Counted from the first letter of the stretch, positions 18,206 through 27,582 are shown. The stretch: DNA of 64,000 nt from Hymenobacter guriensis (GCF_015773195.1 NZ_JADWYK010000020.1:18590-82589); one strand, 5' to 3'. Notes: generated by a model not told the origin, from the letters alone. Program-made: numbers and translations.

Positions 18206-18223
18206 AGCAACTCCCGGCCCCAA
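18206..18223 (-). promoter_or_regulatory. Candidate sigma-54 promoter for the kdp operon
   Basis: Read on the minus strand this is TTGGGGCCGGGAGTTGCT: a GG and a GC with exactly ten bases between them, and a good -12 half (TTGCT), but a weak -24 half (GGGGCC instead of TGGCAC). Transcription would start about 30-40 bp before the 31-aa gene. The neighbouring regulator is a sigma-54 activator, which makes the reading reasonable but not proven. Confidence 0.4.
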
Positions 18224-18319
18224 CTGGCCGCTGAAGCCAGTCCCTTATTTCAATTTATTGACAATCAAAATTTTATAATCATTTTGCGCGACTGACGGGC
18301 AGCTACTTCAGTGGGAGCA

Positions 18320-18351
18320 CCCTAGCGTTTTGCTAGGGTATTTTGCAAAAT
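18320..18351. promoter_or_regulatory. Two adjacent palindromes, candidate enhancer sites for the NtrC-type regulator
   Basis: CCCTAGC-GTTTT-GCTAGGG at 18320-18338 is a perfect 7+7 inverted repeat. ATTTTGCAAAAT at 18340-18351 is a perfect 12-bp palindrome, and TGCTAG follows. They lie about 100 bp upstream of the candidate sigma-54 promoter, the usual distance for an activator site. They also sit between the kdp operon and the activator gene. Confidence 0.45.
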
Positions 18352-18445
18352 GCTAGAGCCGGCCGCTGCCCGGGACCAAGGCAGATGGATAGTCTGGCAG
18401 TAGTATCGGCAGCTCTTCCTCACCAGCAGACTGCGGCTACAGAAA

Positions 18446-18471
18446 AGCCCCCAGTTGTAAGGCTGGGGGCT
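18446..18471 (-). terminator. Intrinsic terminator after the sigma-54 activator gene
   Basis: On the minus strand AGCCCCCAG pairs with CTGGGGGCT across a CCTTACAA loop, followed by TTTCT. It lies about 40 bp after the stop codon of the activator and separates it from the kdp promoter. Confidence 0.75.
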
Positions 18472-18513
18472 TAGTTAAAAGGCGGAATAGCACTTGGTCA
18501 GCATGTTGCTTTC

Positions 18514-19875
18514 CTACAGCCCATACTCCTGTATTTTGCGGTAGAGGGTTGTGAGAGCCACACCCAACACCTTGGCGGTGTCCGTTTTATTGCCCCCGCA
18601 TTCCAGCAGAATGCGCTGAATGTGCTGCTTTTCAGCGTTGCGCAGGCTGCGTTCGTCTTCGGCCGGGGTGGCCGGCGAGCCCGCCTGGGCAAACAGCTGC
18701 AACTCCAGAGGTAGCCCGTCCACGGTCAATGGCTGGTTGGCGGGCGTGAGGATGGATGCCCGTTCCAGCACGTTCTTCAGTTCGCGCACGTTGCCCGGCC
18801 AGGGGTAGTGTTCCAACACGCGCAGGGCTTCGGGCGCAACAACGAGCGGGCGCTGGCGCAGCTTCACGGCGAAGTAGTGCAGGAAGTGCGCGGTGAGGGG
18901 CGCCACGTCGGCCCGGCGGGCACTCAGGGCCGGTACCGCCACCACGACCACCGAGAGGCGGTAGTACAAGTCGGGCCGAAAGTGGCCCTGTTCGGCTTCC
19001 TGGCGCAGGTTACGATTAGTGGCGGCCACGATGCGCACGTTGGCCCGGGTAGGCTTGGTGTCGCCTATTTTGGTGAACTCCTGGGCTTCGAGCACCCGCA
19101 GCAGCTTGGCTTGCACGCCGGGCTCCAGCTCCCCGATTTCATCCAGAAACAGCGTGCCGCCGTGGGCTTCGTCAAACAAGCCCTTCTTATCGGCCTGCGC
19201 TCCCGTGAAGGCGCCTTTCTTGTAGCCGAACAGCTCGGACTCCATCAGCTCGCGGGGGAAGGCCGAACAGTTGACGGCCACAAAAGGCTTGCTGCGGCGC
19301 GCGCTGGCGTAGTGAATGGCCTGGGCAAACAGCTCCTTGCCGGCGCCGGTGGAACCTTCGAGCAGCACCGTGGCGTCGGTTGGGGCCACCTGCCGGGCCA
19401 TGGCTTTGGCTTTTTCCAGGGCCGGGGAGTGGCCAATCATGGCCTCAAAGCTGTACTGGGCGTCCACTTTGCGTTCGAGCTCAGCCACGCGCTGCTGCAG
19501 GCGGGCCCGGTCCATGGCCCGGCTCACCACCACCAGCAGCTGGTCGTCGGAGTCGCCCTTGGTCAGGTAGTCGAAGGCGCCCTCCTTCATGGCCCGCACC
19601 CCGTCGGGGATGGTGCCGTAGGCCGTCATCAGGATGACTTCGGCCAGCGGGGCCAGGGCTTTGTAGCGGGGCAGCAGGTCCAGGCCACGTCCGTCAGGCA
19701 ACTTCACGTCGGACAGGATGACGCCGATGCTGTCGGCCTGCTCGCGCAGGATCTGCAGGCCGCGATGGGCGTCGGGCGCCTGCAGCACGGTATAGCCTTC
19801 CAGTTCCAGGGTGCGGGCTACGGCCTGTCGCAGCATGGCCTCGTCGTCGATGAGTAAAATGGTGCCGTTGGGCAT
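18514..19875 (-). CDS. NtrC/AtoC-type sigma-54-dependent response regulator
   Basis: 453 residues from ATG 19873-19875 (MPNGTILLIDDEAMLRQ). Receiver domain 1-120 with the acidic pocket IDDE, the phosphorylated Asp in ILSDVKLPDGRG and Lys in YLTKGDS. The AAA+ domain runs from about 140 to 380 with Walker A (GSTGAGKE, a variant of the usual GESGTGKE), the sigma-54-contacting GAFTGA loop in YKKGAFTGAQ, Walker B GGTLFLDEIGEL and the R-finger region FRPDLYYRLSV. A C-terminal Fis-type helix-turn-helix follows (HIQRILLECGGNKTDTAKVLGVALTTLYRKI). It lies next to the kdp operon, which has a sensor kinase but no KdpE, so it is the likely partner and activator. Confidence 0.92.
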   Translation of the reverse strand: MPNGTILLIDDEAMLRQAVARTLELEGYTVLQAPDAHRGLQILREQADSIGVILSDVKLPDGRGLDLLPRYKALAPLAEVILMTAYGTIPDGVRAMKEGAFDYLTKGDSDDQLLVVVSRAMDRARLQQRVAELERKVDAQYSFEAMIGHSPALEKAKAMARQVAPTDATVLLEGSTGAGKELFAQAIHYASARRSKPFVAVNCSAFPRELMESELFGYKKGAFTGAQADKKGLFDEAHGGTLFLDEIGELEPGVQAKLLRVLEAQEFTKIGDTKPTRANVRIVAATNRNLRQEAEQGHFRPDLYYRLSVVVVAVPALSARRADVAPLTAHFLHYFAVKLRQRPLVVAPEALRVLEHYPWPGNVRELKNVLERASILTPANQPLTVDGLPLELQLFAQAGSPATPAEDERSLRNAEKQHIQRILLECGGNKTDTAKVLGVALTTLYRKIQEYGL

Positions 19876-20319
19876 AGGGAATGGGGATAAGCGCCACACG
19901 ACCGGCAAGAGAAGTGCGCTTACGTCTTTCGCGGGCTTGGCAATGACCAGCACAAAGCACGACACTTTAAAGCCGATAAATACGATTATTTCGACGCGGG
20001 CTTTCACCAAACGTGCTTCGACCAATGGGACGGTCGGGAAGCGGCTCAGAAGGCAGTTCGACTAGACCGGCAAGGTTAGAAAGCTTCGCACCCGGTCTCC
20101 TAGCAAAGTACCACGCTGGCACCAAACCGCGTAGGTAGGCAAAAAGCGTCACTTTTCCGGGGGCAGTCTGATACCTAAACGTTATGTAAAGAAATAATTC
20201 CGCGAACGCGCCTTCCAACTTACGCTTCCAAACGGCCCCCAAAGTGCTATTCTGTATAGGCCATTAAATGACTTCCCGATCTCACTGAGAATAAGACAGG
20301 AAAGATAGTGCGCAACTCT
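19876..20319. other. Intergenic stretch without a supported gene
   Basis: About 440 bp between two minus-strand genes. Open frames on both strands have no recognisable domain or signal peptide. It probably carries the promoter of the activator gene. I see no convincing repeat or hairpin. Confidence 0.5.
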
Positions 20320-21537
20320 TCAGCGCAGCCGGTACAGGTGCAGCACGTCGGTAGCGGCCCGCGTATCGTCGGGCTGTATCAGCGCCAAGCGTCGCGAATC
20401 AGCGGCCCACTGCACCATTTGGACCTCCCCATCGCCGGTGGGTAGCGGCGTCTGGTGAAACGTGTCGGTATTGAGCACAAAGGCCTGCCCTTCCTCCGTC
20501 AGGTAAAACAGGTACTGCCCGTCGGGGCTGAGTACCGCCTTCGAAAACGGGCTCGGCAAGGCCCGCTCCCGCTGTCCCCTCCCCTTGCGCCAATAGCTCA
20601 GGTAGTATCGGGTATTGTCCGGGTCCTGGCCCTGGCCCACGAGCACTGCCTCTCCCGAAGGACGCAGACCGATCAGCTCGTCAACATACGCCTCGCTGCT
20701 GAGCCCGAAGCTTTGCGCTAGGCCCCGCTTGGTATACAGGTGGTGTTCGTAGGTATTGGCCATCCAGAGAGAATGATCCTGCGGCACGGCTACCGAGTAA
20801 TACAGCTGCCCCGCGCCCGGCCAGACGCCCCCTAGTAAATGGTAGTGCCCATGGCTGCGCTGGACCGCGTAGAGTGTATCGGTGCGTCGCGTACGCAGAT
20901 TCAGTTGCAGCAGCCCCACGCCACCCGCGTAGCTGCCATTGGTCGTATCGCCGATTTGGTACACCAGCTCCTGCGGGCCCGTGAACTGCGGCTCGAAGAG
21001 AAACGTCCGTGCTGGGCGCGCTACCGTGGTGATGTGCCGCGTCGTGCGGTCGTACAGCCGGATGGGATTACCGGTAAAGGTAGAGGCCAGCGTGCGAAGG
21101 GTAGGCATCGGCCGCAGTTGGTAGCTATAGGCCAACCGCTGGCCATCGGGCGAAAAGGCCGGCGTCCAGCCGTAGTCAACCTGGGTCAGCTGCCGCGTAT
21201 CGGTGCGCAGCAGGCTAATGGTTGGATCCTCACTCCGGTCGTTGGCCGGCAAGGGAGACGGGGGCGGCCCGTCGTGATGGGCCGGTTGGCGCTGGTACTG
21301 TAGCACCAGCGCCAGTTCCGAGGTATGGGGAGCAAAGGCTACATCCAGAATAGACCGGCCGGCCTGATGCCAGGAGAAGTGCGCCTCCACTACCGGCGTG
21401 GCGGCCACCACCGCCTCGGCTGCTGTTGGCTGCGGGGCTACGTCCTGCTCTGCCGCGGCTGGGGCCTTTTTGGCCTGTTCCTGACAAGCAAAGCAGCTAC
21501 TCAGTAGGCCATACAGCAGCCATCGATGTGGTCTCAT
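20320..21537 (-). CDS. TolB/PD40-like beta-propeller lipoprotein
   Basis: 405 residues. The N-terminus MRPHRWLLYGLLSSCFACQE looks like a lipoprotein signal (cysteine after SCFA). A Glu/Pro-rich linker is followed by WD40-like PD40 blades: AFSPDGQRLAYSYQL, AVLSPDGQYLFYL, QWAADSRRLALIQ. No catalytic motif is visible. Such propellers in Bacteroidota lipoproteins usually bind peptides, proteins or glycans at the envelope. It is transcribed alone. The function is unknown. Confidence 0.75.
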   Translation of the reverse strand: MRPHRWLLYGLLSSCFACQEQAKKAPAAAEQDVAPQPTAAEAVVAATPVVEAHFSWHQAGRSILDVAFAPHTSELALVLQYQRQPAHHDGPPPSPLPANDRSEDPTISLLRTDTRQLTQVDYGWTPAFSPDGQRLAYSYQLRPMPTLRTLASTFTGNPIRLYDRTTRHITTVARPARTFLFEPQFTGPQELVYQIGDTTNGSYAGGVGLLQLNLRTRRTDTLYAVQRSHGHYHLLGGVWPGAGQLYYSVAVPQDHSLWMANTYEHHLYTKRGLAQSFGLSSEAYVDELIGLRPSGEAVLVGQGQDPDNTRYYLSYWRKGRGQRERALPSPFSKAVLSPDGQYLFYLTEEGQAFVLNTDTFHQTPLPTGDGEVQMVQWAADSRRLALIQPDDTRAATDVLHLYRLR

Positions 21538-21871
21538 ACAGGGGAAAGCAAGATAACGCCGGAAGATAAAGGGCCGGCGCAGAAACCACAGCAGTAACCA
21601 GCACGCTGGGAGGTTCTGCGGCTAGTGAGGGACAGGACTAATGCAGATCAAGAAGGCCCGCACCCAGCCGCTAACAAAAGCAAATTCGCCGCCTGTGACT
21701 ACCGTGACGTGATAATCATTTGGATGTATTTAAACGGACTCCTATCCTTTCTGGTGTCAAGCACTACTGCACGCATTTGCAGGCCTCGCTTGCGTAATGA
21801 CCAAGCTGTTGGGCAAGGCTTCGCGTCATCTTCCCTTACACTGGGAAGGAGGCCATTCTACAAGCGGAGAC
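21538..21871. other. Intergenic stretch without a supported gene
   Basis: About 330 bp upstream of the lipoprotein gene and downstream of the LytTR regulator. It should hold the lipoprotein promoter; on the minus strand TATCTTCC and TATCTTGC resemble the Bacteroidota -7 element. Plus-strand frames here (and the one running into 22231) lie largely antisense to the LytTR gene and have no domain. Confidence 0.45.
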
Positions 21872-22579
21872 TTAGTGGCTTTGTATAGTTCTGGAAAATT
21901 GTTCGCGATACGTAATGCCTATGGGTATCGATTTGTTCTGGATGATGACGCTGGCCCGTTCAATTATGCCTATGTGTTTCAAGGAAACAATGTAGGATTT
22001 ATGGATCCGAACGAACGTAGCAGGGGAAAGCAGCTTCAGCACGTCGTTCATCGGCAACAAGGTCGTAATCTTCCCATTCTTGGTATGAAAGGTTATGTAA
22101 TTGCCGCCCCCTTCAATATAGAGGATGTCATCAGGTTCTATTCGGAACCTTTTCGTGCCGCTTTTCACGAGGATGGATTCACTCGGCGGTTCCACCGGCT
22201 GCGCGGGGGTAGCCCCCCCTTTTGGGGTTAATGGATAGCTACTGGCTTTGTTGACTGCTTTGAGGAACCGCTCATACTTTATCGGTTTCAGCAGAAAATC
22301 AATGGCATTGAACTCATAACTCTCCGCCCCGAACTCCGAATATGCCGTCGTGAATACGATATTAGGGATAACAGGCAGGGACCTGAGTAATTCCAGGCCG
22401 GAAAGTTCGGGCATATTGATATCCAGAAAAACCAGGTCTACCGGCGTGCTCACCAGAAAGGCCATGGCCTGGAAGGGATTGGTAAATTCGCCTATGTACT
22501 GTAAAGAAGGCGTTTTTTGAATATAACTGGCCATGAGCTCTAGTGCAAACGGTTCATCGTCGACAGCAATACATCTCAT
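21872..22579 (-). CDS. LytTR-family response regulator
   Basis: 235 residues. Receiver domain with VDDEP, the phosphorylated Asp in LVFLDINMPELSG, TTAYSE and Lys in LLKPIKYE; then a LytTR DNA-binding domain from about residue 135 (ILVKSGTKRFRIEPDDILYI, FVRIHKSYIVSLKHI, IGITYREQF). Its start overlaps the stop of the kinase gene by 4 bp, so the two are co-translated. LytTR regulators bind direct repeats upstream of their targets; the target here is unknown. Confidence 0.93.
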   Translation of the reverse strand: MRCIAVDDEPFALELMASYIQKTPSLQYIGEFTNPFQAMAFLVSTPVDLVFLDINMPELSGLELLRSLPVIPNIVFTTAYSEFGAESYEFNAIDFLLKPIKYERFLKAVNKASSYPLTPKGGATPAQPVEPPSESILVKSGTKRFRIEPDDILYIEGGGNYITFHTKNGKITTLLPMNDVLKLLSPATFVRIHKSYIVSLKHIGIIERASVIIQNKSIPIGITYREQFSRTIQSH

Positions 22580-23640
22580 GGCTTTGGGGTAAGTTCCAGT
22601 TGAAGTCTGACGTGAAAAGAGGACTCCGAGTCATCAATGTCTAACGTGTGCTGGTCTGGATACAGGAGTAGCAACCGTTCCCTGACATTGTTCAAGCCAA
22701 TACCGGAGTTAGGTTCCGCTGGCCTGGCATGCCGGGATTTCTCGTTTTTCGTTTCCAGGGTTAAGCTCTTCTCGCTGATCATAATAGAGATCAGCACATC
22801 CGACCTTCGACTGAGGAGAATGCCGTGCTTAAATACATTTTCAATAAAGGGAATAAGTATCAGCGGAGCAACCGTGTGGCGCTGCCGGTTGCCTTCTACC
22901 CGATACTGTACCCGACTGGCTAATTCGGGCGATAAGCGCTGCCGTTGGAGGCTCACAAAGTCGTCAAGGTACCGGATTTCTTCTTCCAAGGAAACGGTGT
23001 CCTCGTTGCTCTCATACAACACGTAGCGCATCAGGCCTGAGAGCTTTTCAATGATGTCGGCCGTAACCAGGTCGTTGCTCTTCGTGGCCGACGCATAGGC
23101 CATATTCAGCGTATTGAACAGAAAATGCGGGTTAATCTGGGCTTTCAGATATTTTAGCTGGGTGGTTAGTGCCGCTTTAATGACTTGTTGCTGCAGTTTC
23201 TGATTCTCAAACCACTGCTTCGTGAGCCCATAGCCCAGGGACAACGAGAAGAGGACCGTTTTGCTCTGGATGTTCTGCACGATATCCGACCCCAAGGGCT
23301 CTTTCTCAGTTGAAAAAAGCGAGAGGCTGTATCGGTGATCAAAAACGGCGTTTCCAAGGACAGCCGCCGCATAGAGCAGTAGGGACCAGACAACGTACGT
23401 TTTATAGCGTTGCTTATAGAATAGCCACGGCACCAAACCGGAGGCATTTCCATAAAACAAGGCCACATTGAAGCCGGCACTCCACAGCAAGGGCCAGTAA
23501 ATACTGCCTTCCTGCTTTCTAAAAGGCCCCAGGGTATTAGCTGTATGCCAGATATAGGCAAACAACGAGGTCCAGATAAGGGCATGCAGCATCCATTCCA
23601 CATGCTTTGTTTCCGTACGCATCCGAAGGCTTTGGATCAT
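22576..23640 (-). CDS. LytS/YehU-type sensor histidine kinase
   Basis: 354 residues, start ATG 23638-23640; a second ATG 18 bp downstream (MRTETKHVEW) is also possible. There are four hydrophobic spans in the first 150 residues, then a His_kinase (PF06580) domain with the phospho-acceptor His in LKAQINPHFLFNTLN, and a HATPase with the N-box-like LILIPFIENVFKHGI and NSGIGLNNVRERL. The class is typical of Bacteroidota LytS/LytTR pairs with no known ligand. It forms a two-gene operon with the regulator that follows. Confidence 0.93.
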   Translation of the reverse strand: MIQSLRMRTETKHVEWMLHALIWTSLFAYIWHTANTLGPFRKQEGSIYWPLLWSAGFNVALFYGNASGLVPWLFYKQRYKTYVVWSLLLYAAAVLGNAVFDHRYSLSLFSTEKEPLGSDIVQNIQSKTVLFSLSLGYGLTKQWFENQKLQQQVIKAALTTQLKYLKAQINPHFLFNTLNMAYASATKSNDLVTADIIEKLSGLMRYVLYESNEDTVSLEEEIRYLDDFVSLQRQRLSPELASRVQYRVEGNRQRHTVAPLILIPFIENVFKHGILLSRRSDVLISIMISEKSLTLETKNEKSRHARPAEPNSGIGLNNVRERLLLLYPDQHTLDIDDSESSFHVRLQLELTPKP

Positions 23641-23665
23641 GGATGGGCTGGTTATTATCCAACAT

Positions 23666-23673
23666 CAAAGATA
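23666..23673 (-). promoter_or_regulatory. Bacteroidota -7 promoter element for the LytS/LytTR operon
   Basis: TATCTTTG on the minus strand matches the TAnnTTTG consensus exactly. A TTTTCG about 19 bp upstream could be the -33 element. It lies about 25 bp before the kinase start codon. Confidence 0.55.
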
Positions 23674-23888
23674 CCCTTATGCGCTTGTCCGTGACGAAAA
23701 TCTATGTCAATAGCCTTTCCTGCCATTCCTATTGCATTCACCCTCCTCCTGTAGTCATTCACACAGCAATTCCGGCTACGTGAATAAGCCAATTGCCCGC
23801 GTAGCGTACTGTATTCACCTTTGACTGAACGGAACACCAGGGGCCTTTTACTACTGGCTACCTGTTTATAAATAGTTCAGGATCAAAG

Positions 23889-24528
23889 ATGAAAAACCTG
23901 CGATTAGCCACTTTGGTAGTGGCCCTTTTACTTCCCTCCCTGGCTCGCGCGCAGGGTAGCCAGAAGGCCGCCACACAGGTTCGCCACCTGCTAGATTCCC
24001 TAGAACTTCGTCTGAAAACGAACTATGTCTTTCCCGATAAGGCTACGTTTATTTCCAAGCATCTGAGGAGCCAGGTAAAGAAGCACACCTATGCATCCTT
24101 GGCCAAGGAACCTGAAAAGTTAGCGGTACAAATTCAAGCGGATATTTACACAGCACACCGCGACCCTCATATGGCGGTGGAATACAATCCTGCTTTAGCC
24201 CAGCGAATCCAAAGAAGCGACCAGGAGTCCGAGGAGGAAACCCTGCAATTTGCTCAATGGGAGAAGGACAACAACTTTATGTTTAAGAAGGTGGAGCTGT
24301 TACCCGGTAATATCGGCTACTTCCCCTTTACCATCTTTGTTGGACAGGTAAAAGAGGCAAAACCAATCATTGCCTCCGCCCTGGGTTTTTTAGCTAATTC
24401 CAGTGCCATAATCATTGATTTACGGGAAAATAATGGGGGACAACCGGAAATGGTAAGCCAGCTGGAAAGCTATTTTTTCAAAGAGAAGACCCGCATGAAC
24501 AGCGTAGTAACGCGCGCCAACCAGGACA
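23889..24528 (+). pseudogene. S41 peptidase gene, 5' part, interrupted by the Tn3-family element
   Basis: ATG 23889. The signal peptide (LATLVVALLLPSLARAQ) is followed by the S41-associated helical region and the first part of the peptidase core (NIGYFPFTIFVGQVKEAK, ASALGFLANSSAIIIDLREN, NNGGQPEMVSQLESYF). The gene stops being itself at 24528; beyond that the frame reads into the transposon's inverted repeat and ends at 24629. The 3' half is at 38269-38936. Joining 640 bp and 668 bp gives an unbroken 435-residue protein. S41 proteases are tail-specific or tricorn-like enzymes that act in the envelope. The split protein lacks the catalytic Ser half and should be inactive. Confidence 0.93.
24524..24528. 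repeat. Target-site duplication GGACA, left copy
   Basis: GGACA directly precedes the left inverted repeat and is repeated at 38264-38268. A 5-bp duplication is the rule for Tn3-family insertion. Confidence 0.93.
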
Positions 24529-24566
24529 GGGGTAGCACAAGAGTAAGAACGGAAACCAACGCTAAG
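24529..24566 (+). repeat. Left terminal inverted repeat of the transposon
   Basis: 38 bp, from GGGGTAGCAC to AACGCTAAG. It differs from the right repeat at its positions 7, 11, 23 and 28 only. The tnpA stop codon (24562-24564) lies inside it. Confidence 0.95.
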
Positions 24567-27500
24567 GAATTTGCGCGAGTTGTTCTTCCCAATCGGCCGG
24601 GTCCCGCAACGGCCGCAATTGCCCCGTAGCAAGGCTTTCGGGCAACGTAAAATCGTAGCGTCCCAGCATGTTGACGTGCTCATGCAACAACGGCGAAAGC
24701 CGGGCAATGTCCTCCTCCAGTACTTCCCCACCCGTTTCTTGGTGTTGCACCAGCGCTTGCTGTAAATAACGCGTGTTCCATAGCACCAGCGCATTCACCA
24801 CCAAACCCAGGGCCCCTAACTGGTCCTCCATACCCTCACGGTACCGTTGGCGCAGCTCGCCTTTCTTGCCGTGAAAGACGGCGCGGGCCAGCGCATGCCG
24901 CCCTTCACCCCGGTTGAGTTGCACCAGGATGCGCCGCCGGTAGGCCTCATCATGAACGTAGGCCAGCAGGTAGCGCGTTTTCTCCACCCTCCCTAACTCG
25001 GCCACGGCCCGGCCCAGGCCCGATAAGGCCCCGGCCCGTTGCAGGGTGCGTATCACGGCCGGGGCCTTGACCTTGCCCACTTTAAGTGAGCCGGCCAGCC
25101 GTAGCATATCGTCCCAGTGCTCGATAAGGAGACGGGAATTCACGACGTGGCGGCTCAACGCGTTCAGCGGTCCGTAGTCGTCGTCTTTCTGCAGCCGCCA
25201 GAAACGCTGGTCGGCCAAGTCGGCCAGCCGGGGACTGAAGCGGTAGCCCAGCAACGCGAACAGGCCGAAAACCACGTCGCTGTAGCCGTGGGTGTCGGCC
25301 ATGATTTCGCGTGGGTCCAGGCTGGTTTGCTGTTCCAACAGCCCGGCTAGGATGAAGAGGGAGTCGCGCAGCGTACCGGGAATGACGATGCCGTGAAAGC
25401 CGGTGAACTGGTCGCCCGTGAAGTTGTAGTAGGTCACGCCACGCTGCGAGCCGTAGTATTTGCGGTTCCAGCCGGCGTGCAGGGTGCGCACGGGCACGAC
25501 GAAGCGCATCCCGTCGGCCGAGGCCACTTCCCCACCGCCCCAGGCCTGGGCCAGCGGCAGCCCCGCTTGTGCGTCCACGAGCCGGGCATTCGCGGCGGTA
25601 AGCGTTTCGACCCGCACGTAATTTTGCTGTACCCACGACAAGCGCGGCAACGTCAAGGCCGGTACGTCGGCCCGCGCCACCGTTTTCAGGCCGATGTTGC
25701 AGGCCTGGGCCAGCAGAACAGCGCAGATACTCAGGGGCAGGTCGGTGGCGACCGTCTGCCCATCGGCCACATGGCTGAAGGCGCTGGCAAAACCGGTAAA
25801 GGCCTCCACTTCCAGGAGCAGCGCGGCCAGTTCGACTTGGGGCAACTGGCTGGCCAGGTGCTCCCGCAGGTGCTGTAAGCGCGCAGACTCCTGCTGCGCC
25901 GCCAGGGGACTGACGACCACGTATGGCTGTCCGTTCTCCTGCCGCAGCTCCAGGGCCGTATTCTGCGCTAGATTTTCACTCACCTCGCGGTAGGCATCCC
26001 GCAGCTGCTGCTGAAGTCGACCCACTTCGACGGTTGGGTCAGTAGACCTTTCTAGGGCCCGCGCCACGGAATCGCGGGCCACCTCCCACTGTTCGCCCCG
26101 AAGCAGTTCGGCCCGTGGGTCGCCGTACCGTTCACTGCGCACCACAAATACCTCCCGGCGGCGCAAAGCTTGATGCAGCCGGTTGAGCACGCATAAGGTA
26201 TACGCGGGTGGATTTACCTCGCCTTTGGCAGGAAATACCCGCCCCGCCCACCCCTTGGGCACCACCGCGCGGGGGGCGGCAGTCCATTTGGGCCGGCCCC
26301 GGCCGCTCGTTTCCTGCGCTTGCAGGAAGTGCCAGGCATCCAGTAGGGGTTTGGCTGATGGAGTACCTTCGAACTTGACGCTGCCGAGCAAGGCGGGCAA
26401 GAAGCGACGCACCGTGGCATAACTGCCGCTCAGCGCTTGCGCCATCGGGTCATCCTGCGGGCTGGCCAGCGCCTGCACGGCGTCTGCCGCCGCCCGTAAA
26501 CGGGCCTCGCCCAGGACGGCCAGGGCCCGGGGCCGTATTGCTTCGGCGGGTACCGCCTCGTCGAGCAGGATGCAGACAGCTTGCTGGAGCAGCAGGGCGG
26601 CATGGTCCAGGTCTTTGAGCGAGCGAAGCCGCTCACGACGACGCTTGGTTTCCCCGCGCAGGGCCAGCGACGTCATCAGCCCGTCAAACAAATCCAGCAC
26701 GTCGTCGGTGGCCGTGCGTTCCAAGGCCTGCACGAACACCAGCAGCGTGGCCAGGCGACGTTCCTCGCTCATGCGTAGCAAGGGCTGGGCCCACGTTAGT
26801 TGGGCATGTCGGGCCATACGGACCAGCCGGGCTTCGGCTACATCCTGCACGGACACATCCCCCACACCGACGGCCCGAATCTGCTCCACCCGCCGCAGGG
26901 CGACCACCAGGGCAGGAGCGGACACGCGGGTGGGCGGTGTGCGCAACACTTCCAAGGGCGTTAGCCGCTCCCCCGCGGGCACCAGCAGCAACGCTTCCAG
27001 GGCAAGCTGCTGCGCGGGACTGAGGCGGGCCCGCAGGTGGCGGTAGATGTGCTGGCCACTCCGTTCGCGCACCCGCGCAATGAGGCGCGTCAGGAGCGAA
27101 ACGCCTGGCAACACCACGCGCAGATTAACCAGATGCGCCGTGGTCAAATCAAACAGAACGCTCGGGCGCACCGTGCTGGTGGTTACCTGCGCGTAGAGCC
27201 AGCGTGTGAGTCGAAACGCTTGCCGGGCATCAAAGGGCACGTACCCTGAGTACGCCACCAGGCTGGCTTGGTGGTCATACCACGTATTGGGGCGGATGAG
27301 GTAGCCGTCCAACGACTCCGCCGGCAAACCGAGTTGCTGAGCCAGCGTGTGGACCACACTGGCCGGCACCTGCGTGGGGTCAGGCAGAAAGGTGCCCAGA
27401 AAACGGAGCGTGCAGAGCTGCACGGCACATCCCAGTTTGTTGTAAGGGCGCCGACGCCCCGACAACCACTGCAGGTCCGGGGCACTCAGGTAGAAGAAAC

Positions 27501-27582
27501 GGCTGAGTTGCTCCAGGCTTGGGTCGGCATGATAGCGCCCGTACCGAGCGGCTTGGTCGTTGCTAAGAAATTCTACCGGCAT
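24562..27582 (-). CDS. tnpA: Tn3-family transposase TnpA
   Basis: 1,006 residues, the usual Tn3 TnpA size (about 950-1,020). The N-terminal DUF4158-type part (LSNDQAARYGRYHADPSLEQ) binds the terminal repeats. The C-terminal DDE core has motifs at about residue 760 (IMADTHGYSDVVFGLFALLG), 823 (EHWDDMLRLAGSLK) and 893 (NRGEGRHALARAVFHGKKGE), the last followed by NALVLWNTRYLQQAL. It cuts and joins the ends and makes a cointegrate that TnpR resolves. The gene looks intact. It starts 34 bp after the RND permease stop, so read-through from the cargo could add to its expression. Confidence 0.97.
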   Translation of the reverse strand: MPVEFLSNDQAARYGRYHADPSLEQLSRFFYLSAPDLQWLSGRRRPYNKLGCAVQLCTLRFLGTFLPDPTQVPASVVHTLAQQLGLPAESLDGYLIRPNTWYDHQASLVAYSGYVPFDARQAFRLTRWLYAQVTTSTVRPSVLFDLTTAHLVNLRVVLPGVSLLTRLIARVRERSGQHIYRHLRARLSPAQQLALEALLLVPAGERLTPLEVLRTPPTRVSAPALVVALRRVEQIRAVGVGDVSVQDVAEARLVRMARHAQLTWAQPLLRMSEERRLATLLVFVQALERTATDDVLDLFDGLMTSLALRGETKRRRERLRSLKDLDHAALLLQQAVCILLDEAVPAEAIRPRALAVLGEARLRAAADAVQALASPQDDPMAQALSGSYATVRRFLPALLGSVKFEGTPSAKPLLDAWHFLQAQETSGRGRPKWTAAPRAVVPKGWAGRVFPAKGEVNPPAYTLCVLNRLHQALRRREVFVVRSERYGDPRAELLRGEQWEVARDSVARALERSTDPTVEVGRLQQQLRDAYREVSENLAQNTALELRQENGQPYVVVSPLAAQQESARLQHLREHLASQLPQVELAALLLEVEAFTGFASAFSHVADGQTVATDLPLSICAVLLAQACNIGLKTVARADVPALTLPRLSWVQQNYVRVETLTAANARLVDAQAGLPLAQAWGGGEVASADGMRFVVPVRTLHAGWNRKYYGSQRGVTYYNFTGDQFTGFHGIVIPGTLRDSLFILAGLLEQQTSLDPREIMADTHGYSDVVFGLFALLGYRFSPRLADLADQRFWRLQKDDDYGPLNALSRHVVNSRLLIEHWDDMLRLAGSLKVGKVKAPAVIRTLQRAGALSGLGRAVAELGRVEKTRYLLAYVHDEAYRRRILVQLNRGEGRHALARAVFHGKKGELRQRYREGMEDQLGALGLVVNALVLWNTRYLQQALVQHQETGGEVLEEDIARLSPLLHEHVNMLGRYDFTLPESLATGQLRPLRDPADWEEQLAQIP

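Noticed and set aside
21625..22231. Plus-strand frames near 21.6-22.2 kb
   Set aside because: The main one lies opposite the LytTR regulator; none has a domain or signal sequence.
24529..24629. Apparent C-terminus of the left S41 frame
   Set aside because: It is translated from the transposon repeat and antisense tnpA, so it is not part of the original protein.
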